From Marivita sp041725935 (GTDB lineage: Bacteria > Pseudomonadota > Alphaproteobacteria > Rhodobacterales > Rhodobacteraceae), in the NCBI GenBank assembly GCA_041725935.1, contig JBGRQD010000007.1:186001-250000 (forward strand): a DNA stretch of 64,000 bases. The letters are read 5' to 3'. The notes beneath the pieces were generated by a model. It was given only the letters and a program-made list of their open reading frames with translations, was not told the origin of the DNA and did no database searches. This document shows positions 53,387-62,189 of the stretch, one piece after another (positions within the stretch are counted from its first letter, which is position 1; every line of letters starts with the position of its first letter). The position numbers and the translations under genes are program-made.

Positions 53387-56300
53387 CTACGATTGCAGCG
53401 GTTTGACCACCAGCTCACCCTCTTCGCGTGCCTTCATCGCAAGCGCAGCGGCGTGCGCGCCGGCTGCGGTGGTAAAATAGGGGATCTTGTCATAGAGTGC
53501 GACCGAGCGGATTTCCCGGCTGTCTTCGACTGCTGCAGCGCCTTCCGTGGTGTTCATGACCAGGTCAATCCCGCCATCCTTCATCACGTCCACGATGTTT
53601 GGACGGCCTTCATAGACCTTTTTGGTGATCTCACAGTCAATTCCGTGCCCGGAAAGAAATTTCGCCGTTCCCGAGGTCGCCACGATGGTGAACCCCAGTT
53701 CGACCAGAAGCCGCGCCGTTTCGGCCAATTGATCCGTCTTGTCGTCATTCTTGATCGAGAAGAACACGTTGCCTGATGACGGCAAGTTGTTTCCTGCACC
53801 CAACTGTGCCTTCAGGAAGGCGCGCGGGAAGGAACGATCCCAGCCCATGACTTCGCCGGTGGACCGCATTTCCGGTCCGAGGATCGTATCCACACCCGGA
53901 AAGCGGGCGAATGGCAGAACGGCTTCCTTGACCGAGAACCACGGCATCATCGGGTCGGCCAAGGTCATTGGGTCCGCAAGCGGCAGTACCGTGTCGTAGT
54001 CAGCGTTTTCAGGATAGGGATCGCGTATCGGGAAGTTGGTCAGCGGTTCGCCCGCCATGACGCGAGCTGCAATCGACGCGATGGCTGAATCCGTCGCTTT
54101 GGCGACAAAGGGAACGGTGCGCGATGCGCGCGGATTCACCTCGATCAGGTACACCTCGCCATCCTTGATCGCAAATTGAACGTTCATCAGGCCAACGACG
54201 TTCAGCGCAAGCGCAAGAGCTTCGGTCTGGCGGTTGATCTCTTCAAGAATTTCGTCAGACAGAGAGTAGGGCGGCAACGAACAGGCGCTGTCGCCAGAGT
54301 GAACGCCCGCTTCTTCGATATGCTGCATGATGCCAGCGACATGAACACGCGTGCCATCACAAAGGGCATCCACGTCCAGTTCAACGGCACCGGACAGATA
54401 GCTGTCGAGCAGTACCGGGCTGTCACCCGAAACAACCACTGCTTCGTTTATGTAGCGTTCCAGATGGCCCATGTCGCGGACGATCTCCATCGCGCGGCCG
54501 CCGAGAACATAGGATGGGCGGATGACAAGTGGGAAACCGATATCCTCGGCGATGGCCAAGGCCTGTGAATCGGTTGATGCAATGCCATTATGCGGCTGCT
54601 TGAGGCCCAGCTTGGTGACAAGCGACTGGAACCGCTCTCGGTCTTCGGCAAGGTCGATCGCATCCGGTGTGGTGCCCAGGATCGGAATGCCCTCGGCCTC
54701 AAGTGCGCGGGCTAGCTTGAGCGGCGTTTGGCCACCGAACTGAACGATCACGCCATGCAGCGTTCCGTTCTCTTGTTCGACCCTCAGAATTTCGAGCACA
54801 TGCTCGAATGTCAACGGTTCGAAATACAGGCGGTCAGACGTGTCATAATCGGTTGAAACGGTTTCCGGGTTACAGTTGACCATGATCGTTTCGTAGCCGA
54901 CATCGGTCAGGGCGAAACAGGCGTGGCAGCAGCAATAGTCGAACTCGATCCCTTGGCCGATCCGGTTGGGGCCGCCGCCCAGAATGACAACCTTGTTCCG
55001 GTCACTGGGCCGTGCCTCGCATTCCACTTCGCCCATCATCGGGGCTTCGTAAGTTGAATACATATAAGGGGTCTGCGCCTCAAATTCGGCGGCACAGGTG
55101 TCGATCCGTTTGAAGCTGGCTTTGACGTTCAGGTTCAGGCGACGGGCACGGACCTGCTTTTCCGTTGTGCCAGTCAGTGTCGCAAGCCGCGCATCGGTAA
55201 AGCCGAGCATCTTGAGCGCGCGCATGCCCGCCTCGTCGGACGGCAGGCCGCTTGCGCGTACCTCCTCTTCGGTTTCCACGATTTCGCGGATGCGCGCCAG
55301 GAACCAAGGGTCGAACATGGTTGTCGCGTGAATGTCGTCATCGGACAAGCCGTGCCGCATAGCTTGCGCGATAGTGCGCATCCGGTCCGGGGTCTGTTGG
55401 CTGATCGCCTTGATGACGGCGGATTTCTCGGGGGCGCCTTCGATGTGAACCTCGTCAAAGCCGGCCAGGCCGGATTCCATCGAGGCCAACGCCTTTTGCA
55501 GCGACTCGTGAATGGTCCGGCCAATCGCCATCGCCTCGCCCACCGATTTCATCGCCGTGGTGAGATGCGGCTCGGAGCCGGGGAATTTCTCGAACGCGAA
55601 TTTGGGGATTTTGGTGACCACGTAGTCAATCGTCGGCTCGAATGACGCCGGCGTCACCTTGGTGATGTCATTGTCCAATTCGTCGAGGGTGTAGCCAACG
55701 GCCAGCTTGGCCGCGATCTTGGCAATCGGGAAACCGGTCGCCTTAGACGCCAGCGCGGAGGACCGGCTGACTCGCGGGTTCATTTCGATCACGACCATGC
55801 GCCCGTCTTGGGGATTGATGGCCCACTGGACGTTCGATCCGCCGGTTTCGACGCCAATCTCGCGCAGCACGGCGATCGAGCCATTGCGCATGATCTGGTA
55901 TTCCTTGTCGGTCAGCGTCAGGGCAGGTGCCACGGTGATGGAATCGCCGGTGTGCACGCCCATCGGATCGACGTTTTCGATGGCACAGACAATGATGGCG
56001 TTGTCCGCGCGGTCGCGGACGACTTCCATCTCGAATTCTTTCCAGCCCAGCAGTGATTCATCGATCAGGATCTGGTTCACCGGCGAAGCATCCATGCCCG
56101 ACCGGCAGAAATGGACAAAATCTTCGCGGTTATATGCAACGCCACCGCCTGTGCCACCGAGGGTAAAGGCAGGCCGGATGATGGCTGGCAGGCCGATTTG
56201 CTCCAACTCGGCGAGGGCCATGGCAACACCTGCGTCAAGATCGGGCTTGCCGTTGGCTTTTTTCGGGGCTGTGATGATTGTCGCCTTCGGATTTTCCAGC

Positions 56301-56719
56301 CCGATGCGATCCATCGCTTCCCGGAAAAGCTTGCGGTCCTCGGCCATCTCGATGGCCTCCCGCTTGGCACCGATCATCTCGACACCGAATTTTTCGAGGA
56401 CGCCCATCTCCTCAAGCGCGAGGGACGTGTTTAGTCCAGTCTGGCCGCCCATCGTCGGAAGCAATGCGTCGGGACGTTCCTTTTCGATGATCTTCGCGAC
56501 GATCTCGGGCGTGATCGGTTCGATATATGTGGCGTCGGCCAGCCCGGGATCGGTCATGATCGTCGCTGGATTGGAGTTCACGAGAATGACCCGATAACCT
56601 TCTTCGCGCAGCGCCTTGCAGGCCTGTGCGCCGGAGTAGTCGAATTCGCAAGCCTGACCGATAACAATGGGCCCTGCTCCGATGATCATTATTGACTTGA
56701 TATCGGTACGTTTGGGCAT
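53387..56719 (-). CDS. carB: Carbamoyl-phosphate synthase large subunit
   Basis: Makes carbamoyl phosphate for arginine and pyrimidine synthesis. The 1110-aa product has the two homologous ATP-grasp halves: the first begins with MIIGAGPIVIGQACEFDYSG, the second with VVILGGGPNRIGQGIEFDYC. Metal and ATP motifs are in VIEMNPRVSRSSALASKATG and YLIEVNPRASRTVPFVAKAT. The C-terminal MGS-like allosteric domain contains the TIVATSGTAKFLSGHGIDCE segment and ends LVVKPLQS. Length is slightly over the usual 1073 aa, as in relatives. It is divergent from aspS. Its 3' end abuts a transposase remnant without an obvious terminator. Confidence 0.98.
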   Translation of the reverse strand: MPKRTDIKSIMIIGAGPIVIGQACEFDYSGAQACKALREEGYRVILVNSNPATIMTDPGLADATYIEPITPEIVAKIIEKERPDALLPTMGGQTGLNTSLALEEMGVLEKFGVEMIGAKREAIEMAEDRKLFREAMDRIGLENPKATIITAPKKANGKPDLDAGVAMALAELEQIGLPAIIRPAFTLGGTGGGVAYNREDFVHFCRSGMDASPVNQILIDESLLGWKEFEMEVVRDRADNAIIVCAIENVDPMGVHTGDSITVAPALTLTDKEYQIMRNGSIAVLREIGVETGGSNVQWAINPQDGRMVVIEMNPRVSRSSALASKATGFPIAKIAAKLAVGYTLDELDNDITKVTPASFEPTIDYVVTKIPKFAFEKFPGSEPHLTTAMKSVGEAMAIGRTIHESLQKALASMESGLAGFDEVHIEGAPEKSAVIKAISQQTPDRMRTIAQAMRHGLSDDDIHATTMFDPWFLARIREIVETEEEVRASGLPSDEAGMRALKMLGFTDARLATLTGTTEKQVRARRLNLNVKASFKRIDTCAAEFEAQTPYMYSTYEAPMMGEVECEARPSDRNKVVILGGGPNRIGQGIEFDYCCCHACFALTDVGYETIMVNCNPETVSTDYDTSDRLYFEPLTFEHVLEILRVEQENGTLHGVIVQFGGQTPLKLARALEAEGIPILGTTPDAIDLAEDRERFQSLVTKLGLKQPHNGIASTDSQALAIAEDIGFPLVIRPSYVLGGRAMEIVRDMGHLERYINEAVVVSGDSPVLLDSYLSGAVELDVDALCDGTRVHVAGIMQHIEEAGVHSGDSACSLPPYSLSDEILEEINRQTEALALALNVVGLMNVQFAIKDGEVYLIEVNPRASRTVPFVAKATDSAIASIAARVMAGEPLTNFPIRDPYPENADYDTVLPLADPMTLADPMMPWFSVKEAVLPFARFPGVDTILGPEMRSTGEVMGWDRSFPRAFLKAQLGAGNNLPSSGNVFFSIKNDDKTDQLAETARLLVELGFTIVATSGTAKFLSGHGIDCEITKKVYEGRPNIVDVMKDGGIDLVMNTTEGAAAVEDSREIRSVALYDKIPYFTTAAGAHAAALAMKAREEGELVVKPLQS

Positions 56720-57014
56720 TGGGTCACCTCGTTGCGCGCGGATCCGTGCCGGGGACAGTCCCGGCGAGCAAATTCCAGCGGGTTATAGACATGCGCGGGT
56801 GACGTTCAAGCCTCTTGAAGCCCGTTTTTTCTGCAGCGTTCATTTGAACCGGTGGTGTTCCGCCCAATCGCGATTTGCGGTCGTCAATCTCCCGCCGGCC
56901 GCTTCACATTCGCCACGCATGACGTGCCGATTCCCACGCTATGGCTGGACTTTTGCGGCAACCTGCATCATTGAGCCGGGCGACTTGAAACCTACAGAGA
57001 ATTGGGAATCCGAC
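56720..57014. other. Divergent carB/aspS intergenic region
   Basis: About 295 bases; an open plus-strand frame continuous with aspS runs through it but has no start signal or aspS-like content, so it is treated as noncoding. I see no PyrR- or arginine-type leader structure. Promoters of both genes must lie here but are not resolved. Confidence 0.5.
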
Positions 57015-58793
57015 ATGCACGCCTTTCGCAGCCACACCTGCGCCGATCTGACCAAGGCCGATGTTGGCCAGACCGTCCGCCTGTCTGGCTGGGTGCATCG
57101 CATCCGGGACCACGGCGGTGTGCTGTTCATCGACCTGCGTGACCATTACGGCGTCACACAGCTTTTGTGCGATTCGGACAGCCCGGCCTTTTCAGATGTG
57201 GAAAAACTCCGCTCTGAATGGTGTATCCGTATCGACGGTGAAGTTAAGGCGCGGGATGCGAGCCTTGTGAACCCCAAGCTGCCCACGGGCGAAATCGAAG
57301 TCTTCATCCGCGACATGGAGGTCTTGGGTGCTGCGGAAGAATTGCCGCTGATCGTGTTCGGCGATCAGGAATACCCGGAGGAAACACGGCTCCGCTACCG
57401 CTTCCTCGACCTGCGCCGAGAAGCGATGCAGCGCAACATGACGTTGCGCTCGGATGTGGTGTCGTCGATCCGCAAGCGGATGTGGGCGCAGAATTTCCGC
57501 GAGTTCCAGACACCGATCATCACCGCCTCCAGCCCTGAAGGCGCGCGAGATTTCCTCGTTCCCAGCCGTCTACATCCCGGCAAGTTCTATGCGCTGCCGC
57601 AGGCGCCGCAGCAATTCAAACAGCTGATCATGGTCAGTGGCTTTGACAAGTATTTCCAGATAGCGCCCTGCTTCCGCGACGAAGATCCGCGCGCCGACCG
57701 GTCGCCAACGGATTTCTACCAGCTGGACCTAGAGATGTCCTTTGTCAGCCAGCAAGACATTTTCGACACGATCCAGCCCGTCATGCAGGGCGTCTTCGAA
57801 GAGTTCGGTGGCGGTCGCAAAGTGGATTCTGTCTGGCCGCAAATCTCGTATCGTGATGCGGCGCTCTGGTATGGCACCGACAAGCCTGACCTGCGCAACC
57901 CGATCAAGATGGAGGTGGTGTCCGACCATTTCCGCGACTCGGGCTTTGCGATCTTCGCGAAACTGCTGGAACAGGACGGAACGGAAATCCGCGCGATCCC
58001 GGCCCCCAGCGGTGGTAGCCGGAAATTCTGCGACCGGATGAATGCCTTTGCCCAGAAAGAGGGTTTGCCCGGCATGGGGTATATCTTCTGGCGCGATGGC
58101 GATGATGGCATGGAGGCTGCCGGTCCGCTGGCCAAGAATATCGGTCCGGAACGTACAGAGGCGATCCGCCTGCAACTCGGTCTCGGAGTCGGGGATGCAG
58201 CGTTCTTCCTTGGTGGCAAGCCATCGAACTTTGAAGCCGTTGCAGGCCGCGCCCGTGTTGTGATCGGCAACGAGCTTGGCCTGACGGAACAGGACCGGTT
58301 CGCCTTTGCGTGGATCGTCGATTTCCCGATGTACGAAGCGGATGAGGAAAGCGGCAAGGTCGATTTCAGCCACAACCCGTTTTCCATGCCGCAAGGCGGT
58401 ATGGATGCGCTTAACGGCGATCCGCTCGATGTTCTGGGCTATCAGTACGACCTTGCCTGCAACGGCTACGAGCTTGTTTCGGGTGCGATCCGGAACCACA
58501 AGCCCGAGATTATGTTCAAGGCATTCGAACTGGCCGGATATGGCGAAGAAGAGGTGCGCAAGCGGTTCGGTGGCATGGTCAACGCGTTCCGGTTTGGCGC
58601 TCCACCCCACGGCGGCTGCGCAGCCGGCATCGACCGGATGGTCATGTTGCTGGCCGATACGGCGAACATCCGCGAGGTCATCATGTTCCCGATGAACCAG
58701 CGTGCCGAGGACCTCATGATGAACGCGCCATCGGAGGCGACCAGCGATCAGCTTATGGAGCTTGGCCTGCGGGTGCTTCCGAAGGAAGATTGA
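57015..58793 (+). CDS. aspS: Aspartyl-tRNA synthetase
   Basis: 592-aa class II synthetase of the bacterial type. The OB-fold anticodon-binding domain opens with SGWVHRIRDHGGVLFIDLRD, motif 2 is in QIAPCFRDEDPRADRSPTDF, the GAD insertion lies roughly at residues 290-420 with GMGYIFW, and motif 3 is in GCAAGIDRMVMLL. The ATG at 57015 (MHAFRSHTCADLTKADVG) is used because homology starts there. A bidirectional terminator follows its stop. Confidence 0.98.
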   Translation: MHAFRSHTCADLTKADVGQTVRLSGWVHRIRDHGGVLFIDLRDHYGVTQLLCDSDSPAFSDVEKLRSEWCIRIDGEVKARDASLVNPKLPTGEIEVFIRDMEVLGAAEELPLIVFGDQEYPEETRLRYRFLDLRREAMQRNMTLRSDVVSSIRKRMWAQNFREFQTPIITASSPEGARDFLVPSRLHPGKFYALPQAPQQFKQLIMVSGFDKYFQIAPCFRDEDPRADRSPTDFYQLDLEMSFVSQQDIFDTIQPVMQGVFEEFGGGRKVDSVWPQISYRDAALWYGTDKPDLRNPIKMEVVSDHFRDSGFAIFAKLLEQDGTEIRAIPAPSGGSRKFCDRMNAFAQKEGLPGMGYIFWRDGDDGMEAAGPLAKNIGPERTEAIRLQLGLGVGDAAFFLGGKPSNFEAVAGRARVVIGNELGLTEQDRFAFAWIVDFPMYEADEESGKVDFSHNPFSMPQGGMDALNGDPLDVLGYQYDLACNGYELVSGAIRNHKPEIMFKAFELAGYGEEEVRKRFGGMVNAFRFGAPPHGGCAAGIDRMVMLLADTANIREVIMFPMNQRAEDLMMNAPSEATSDQLMELGLRVLPKED

Positions 58794-58803
58794 TCTGCGA
58801 AGC

Positions 58804-58834
58804 AAAAGGCCGCTCTGACCGGAGCGGCCTTTTT
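58804..58834. terminator. Bidirectional terminator between aspS and response-regulator gene
   Basis: AAAAGGCCGCTC-TGACCG-GAGCGGCCTTTTT is a perfect 12-bp stem. T-runs follow the stem on both strands, so it serves the two convergent genes. Confidence 0.93.
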
Positions 58835-58836
58835 CC

Positions 58837-59553
58837 TTACATCGCGATAGCATCCTGCACCCGCAATTGAACTATTCCGGCCAGGCGGGACACAGCGCCT
58901 AGCGTCGGTGCGCCCTGTGATTGCGCCAGTGCGAGGTCACAAGCCGCCTGTTCAAGCGCCGCGTCTTCGGCCGTCAGGGCAACGCCCCGCACAAAGGATG
59001 TGACGTAGCCGATGGCCCTCGCATCGACAGGACGGCCCAGAATTTCTGCGACATAGGCCATGTCTTCTCGGAACGCGACAAGATCGGGCTGGATCGTATC
59101 GCTGCGGACTGGTCGCAGGCCGCTGGGGCGGGACCCGACCGGCAGTTGCTGCAGGATCGCATTTTGGAACGTCCCGAGATTTGCGACAGGTTTGGCAAGA
59201 AATCCGTCTGCGCCGGCTGCGTAGGCGAGATCTTCGGCAAAGGGATCGCCACTACAGGCGAGGATCACGCTGACGCGGGGCACAGCATCCCGCAACTCGT
59301 CTATCAGTTCGGCACCGCTGCCATCCGGCAGGCCCATGTCGACGATCACCACCGAGGGACGATACACCTGCAGGTGACGCCGGGCGGATTTCAGGCAATC
59401 GGCCCGCCTGAGCCGCGCGCCGCTGTGCAGGCACATCAGGCGAAGCGCGTCACAGGCATACAGGCTGTCTTCGACCGCAAGCACGGTCAGTCCAAGCAGC
59501 GGTCGTGTCGTTGTTGGTCGCTGCAGGTGGTTCAATGCGTCATCATCAATCAT
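58837..59553 (-). CDS. Single-receiver response regulator with an unassigned C-terminal part
   Basis: 238-aa protein with a receiver domain at about residues 22-140: acidic pair in LAVEDS (28-29), phospho-acceptor Asp72 in VIVDMGLPDGSG, and Lys121 in GFLAKPV. The C-terminal 90 residues (DMAYVAEILGRPVDARAIGY onward) are helical and match no DNA-binding or enzymatic domain that I know, so the output may be protein-protein. The ATG at 59553 is chosen because GGAGGG lies just upstream; a frame start at 59577 is less likely. No kinase gene is adjacent. A CtrA-like sequence lies 40 bases upstream. Confidence 0.85.
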   Translation of the reverse strand: MIDDDALNHLQRPTTTRPLLGLTVLAVEDSLYACDALRLMCLHSGARLRRADCLKSARRHLQVYRPSVVIVDMGLPDGSGAELIDELRDAVPRVSVILACSGDPFAEDLAYAAGADGFLAKPVANLGTFQNAILQQLPVGSRPSGLRPVRSDTIQPDLVAFREDMAYVAEILGRPVDARAIGYVTSFVRGVALTAEDAALEQAACDLALAQSQGAPTLGAVSRLAGIVQLRVQDAIAM

Positions 59554-59678
59554 TTCGCCCTCCATGAGTCGCTTCACTTTGGCGCGGTTGAGGCTAACAG
59601 GGCGTTAATGCGTCCGGCCCTCTTGTCTGATTAAATCGCAAGGGGGATAAGCCGCGAAACTCAGGACGGAGAGACAAG

Positions 59679-60083
59679 ATGATTGGACGTTTGAACCATG
59701 TGGCGATTGCCGTGCCCGATCTCGAGGCGGCGTCGAACCAATACAGCACTGCTCTGGGCGCAAAAGTGGGTTCGCCGCAGGATGAGCCCGATCACGGTGT
59801 GACCGTCGTTTTCATCGAGTTGCCAAACACGAAGATCGAACTGCTTTACCCGCTCGGCGAAAACAGCCCCATCACGGGATTCCTTGAAAAGAACCCATCG
59901 GGCGGCATTCACCATGTCTGTTACGAAGTCGATGACATCATCGCGGCCCGCGATCATCTCAAACAGACCGGGGCACGTGTTCTGGGTGATGGTACTCCTA
60001 AGATCGGTGCACATGGCAAACCGGTGCTGTTCCTGCATCCGAAAGATTTCAACGGATGCCTCGTGGAGCTGGAACAAGTCTGA
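59679..60083 (+). CDS. mce: Methylmalonyl-CoA epimerase
   Basis: 134-aa vicinal-oxygen-chelate enzyme interconverting the epimers of methylmalonyl-CoA in propionate metabolism or the ethylmalonyl-CoA pathway. Metal ligands are His7 in GRLNHVAIAVPDL, a His in GGIHHVCYEVDD and a Glu in the terminal GCLVELEQV. GAGAG precedes the ATG. A DUF1467 gene follows after 35 bases, an arrangement often seen in this bacterial group. Confidence 0.95.
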   Translation: MIGRLNHVAIAVPDLEAASNQYSTALGAKVGSPQDEPDHGVTVVFIELPNTKIELLYPLGENSPITGFLEKNPSGGIHHVCYEVDDIIAARDHLKQTGARVLGDGTPKIGAHGKPVLFLHPKDFNGCLVELEQV

Positions 60084-60118
60084 GCCGACCCCACATAGGG
60101 GAGTAAAGGAGCGCACCC

Positions 60119-60415
60119 ATGTCCATCACCTCCGCCATCGTTCTATTCGCCGTGATCTGGTTCATGGTGTTTCTGATCGTCATTCCGATCCGATTGCAGA
60201 CGCAAGGCGATCTAGGTCAGATCGTGCCCGGCACGCATGCTGGATCACCAGAAGTGCATAACCTCAGGAAAAAGGCGTGGATCACCACGTTTGTCAGCAT
60301 TGGCCTGTGGATCGTCATCGCCGGGATCATCCTGTCCGGCTGGATTACAGTGCGCGACCTGGACTTCTTTGGCCGGATGGGGCCTGCGCCTGAATTTGGT
60401 GGTACAGGTGGGTAA
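60119..60415 (+). CDS. DUF1467 family small membrane protein
   Basis: 98-aa protein with two hydrophobic segments (ITSAIVLFAVIWFMVFLIVI and FVSIGLWIVIAGIILSGWIT) and the conserved loop TQGDLGQIVPGTHAGSPEV. DUF1467 is typical of alphaproteobacteria and its function is unknown. It follows mce on the same strand. Its last 71 bases overlap the 3' end of the convergent EI24 gene. Confidence 0.9.
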   Translation: MSITSAIVLFAVIWFMVFLIVIPIRLQTQGDLGQIVPGTHAGSPEVHNLRKKAWITTFVSIGLWIVIAGIILSGWITVRDLDFFGRMGPAPEFGGTGG

Positions 60416-61082
60416 AGGTTGCCGCTCCTAAGATTGGGATCACCAGGTTAACAAGCGGTAGCGAGAGCGGCATCGCCATCAGAATGCCTGCGATCCAGAT
60501 CTTTCCGGCATGGCGTTTACGCAGGGCCTTGGCCCCGGCACGCCCTTCACGGCGCATCGCGGCAAGCGTGAAATATTCCCGGCCCAGCAGAAATCCGTTC
60601 AGCCCCCAGAAAATGAACAGCGCGAAGGGCGGGAACATCGCGTAGAGAACCAGCGCAAAGATATTCGCTGCGATCAGGACGCCCAGAAAGTTGACCGTAT
60701 CACGCAGCGCATCCCAGAACGGTACGCGATCTGCCTTGGGCAAATGCGAATAGTGCCGCTCCTCCACCGCGTCAGCCACATCGTCGAGAAACATCGACGT
60801 AATCGCGGATGCCACCGGGATCATCAGGAACACCGACAAGACAAGCATCGAGATGAACGCCGTCCAGCTGAGCAGATCGTCCAGCCACGTCACGTTGCCG
60901 ATGAACGGCAAGGTCGCCTCTGGTCCGAGCCACGAGTTCAAAAGCCACATCAAGGCAGCGAAGAACGCGACCAGGAGTGCAAAGCCAAGACCGATGCCGA
61001 GAAACAGCACCTTGCGAAACCGCCGGTCCCCCAATTGGCCGAGCGTCAGCAGAAAGCTTCTCAGGATCACGTTTCGAGCCAT
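60345..61082 (-). CDS. EI24 domain membrane protein (CysZ-like)
   Basis: 245-aa polytopic membrane protein of the EI24/CysZ group. About four to six hydrophobic segments are visible, including VLFLGIGLGFALLVAFFAAL and LVSAL-like SMLVLSVFLMIPVASAITSM, plus the conserved LNGFLLGREYFTLAAMRR stretch. CysZ imports sulphate in enterobacteria; there are no sulphur genes nearby, so no substrate is inferred. Its start overlaps the nitroreductase gene by 16 bases and its end overlaps the convergent DUF1467 gene by 71 bases. Confidence 0.85.
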   Translation of the reverse strand: MARNVILRSFLLTLGQLGDRRFRKVLFLGIGLGFALLVAFFAALMWLLNSWLGPEATLPFIGNVTWLDDLLSWTAFISMLVLSVFLMIPVASAITSMFLDDVADAVEERHYSHLPKADRVPFWDALRDTVNFLGVLIAANIFALVLYAMFPPFALFIFWGLNGFLLGREYFTLAAMRREGRAGAKALRKRHAGKIWIAGILMAMPLSLPLVNLVIPILGAATFTHLYHQIQAQAPSGQRSPGRAL

Positions 61083-61645
61083 GTCGTGATGGCGTCGATA
61101 TCGGGGCGGGGCCGTTCTGGCGGTACGGCAGAGGCGGTGCCGATGTGGATGAAGCCCGCGACGCGCTCATTGTTCGCAAGGCCCAGAGCCGATTGGCAGA
61201 AGTCGCAATCATGCGAGGGCCAGCCGCTCAGCCAGTTTGCGCCCCAACCCGAAGCCAGCGCCGCATTCAGCAAGGCAAGGCAGACCGCGCCCGCCGAATA
61301 GGTCTGTTCGATCGCGGGGATCTTCTCGGATGGTTTTTGAACCTCGATCACCGCGACGCACAGCGGGCTGTCTTCGAATTGCTGTCGCGCTTTTGCGATG
61401 TCTTCCTCGGCCCGGCCTTTCTCTGCCCCACACTGGTCAACAGCCTTGGCAAGGCGGTCGAGTGCGGGTCTTTCCAGGACGATAAAGCGCCAGGGTTCGA
61501 GCTTACCATGGTCCGGCGTCCGCGCGGCCGCCGTCAGAATCGGCGCAAGAGCCTCGCGGTCCGGCGTCGGCGCTTGAAGCAGTTTTGCCGGACGGGACCG
61601 TCGCGTGTGCAAGAACTCCATCACGGCTTTGTTCACTTCAGGCAT
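61067..61645 (-). CDS. Nitroreductase family protein (YdjA-like)
   Basis: 192-aa FMN-dependent oxidoreductase of the small YdjA-like branch. Signature parts are FLHTRRSRPAKLLQAPTPDR with the flavin-binding Arg-Arg-Ser, TAAARTPDHGKLEPWRFIVL and the C-terminal GLANNERVAGFIHIGTASAV. AGGAGA precedes the ATG. The gene is coupled to the downstream EI24 gene. Natural substrate unknown. Confidence 0.9.
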   Translation of the reverse strand: MPEVNKAVMEFLHTRRSRPAKLLQAPTPDREALAPILTAAARTPDHGKLEPWRFIVLERPALDRLAKAVDQCGAEKGRAEEDIAKARQQFEDSPLCVAVIEVQKPSEKIPAIEQTYSAGAVCLALLNAALASGWGANWLSGWPSHDCDFCQSALGLANNERVAGFIHIGTASAVPPERPRPDIDAITTWLET

Positions 61646-61818
61646 CCCGTCTCCTTTGTCGTCGGTCGCGTCGATGCAATCATGTGCACCAAGAATATCC
61701 TTGGGCGTGATAAGATGAAAGCCTGTCGAAGAACAGCCTCTCCGAGTGTTGCCGCCGGAATGGCGATAACACTCACCGCGATGCCAAATGCCCGCACCAG
61801 TGAGGTCGCCTAGCCGGA

Positions 61819-62058
61819 TTAACCCGCTGTGTCCGCGCGGGAATAGACGCCTTCGGGAAGCGACAGGGACGCCGCGAGATCGCGCATCTGGGACATCGAA
61901 AAGGTGATCCGGTTCACCCGGTCCGTGCGCGGATCATACTGTTCGACGGTGATGCATTCTTCGAACCCATTCACGATAACATCTTCTTGCAACGGGCTTT
62001 CGCCTTCGTCCACAAGGGTCACCACGGTCGAGTCAAATTCGTGTTCGATGCTAAACAT
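61819..62058 (-). CDS. Small acidic hypothetical protein (79 aa)
   Basis: A compact acidic protein (MFSIEHEFDSTVVTLVDEGE, then ECITVEQYDPRTDRVNRITF) with alternating hydrophobic residues typical of a beta-rich fold and a helical C-terminus (MSQMRDLAASLSLPEG). No signal peptide or cysteines. The ATG at 62058 is favoured over a TTG two codons upstream. I do not recognise a characterised family, though composition and codon use look native. Confidence 0.7.
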   Translation of the reverse strand: MFSIEHEFDSTVVTLVDEGESPLQEDVIVNGFEECITVEQYDPRTDRVNRITFSMSQMRDLAASLSLPEGVYSRADTAG

Positions 62059-62189
62059 GGTCAAAACCTAACGCGACGTTTCGGCAAAAGCCAAGGGGCA
62101 TCTGCGGAAATCCACCAGTTAAAATTCTGGGCTGGCAGGACAGGTCGGTTAACCCTATTTCTTAGGTTTCGACGACAGGGAGTGTCTTG

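Noticed and set aside
56667..57014. 116-codon N-terminal extension of AspS
   Set aside because: It overlaps the start of carB on the other strand, has no synthetase homology and no start signal.
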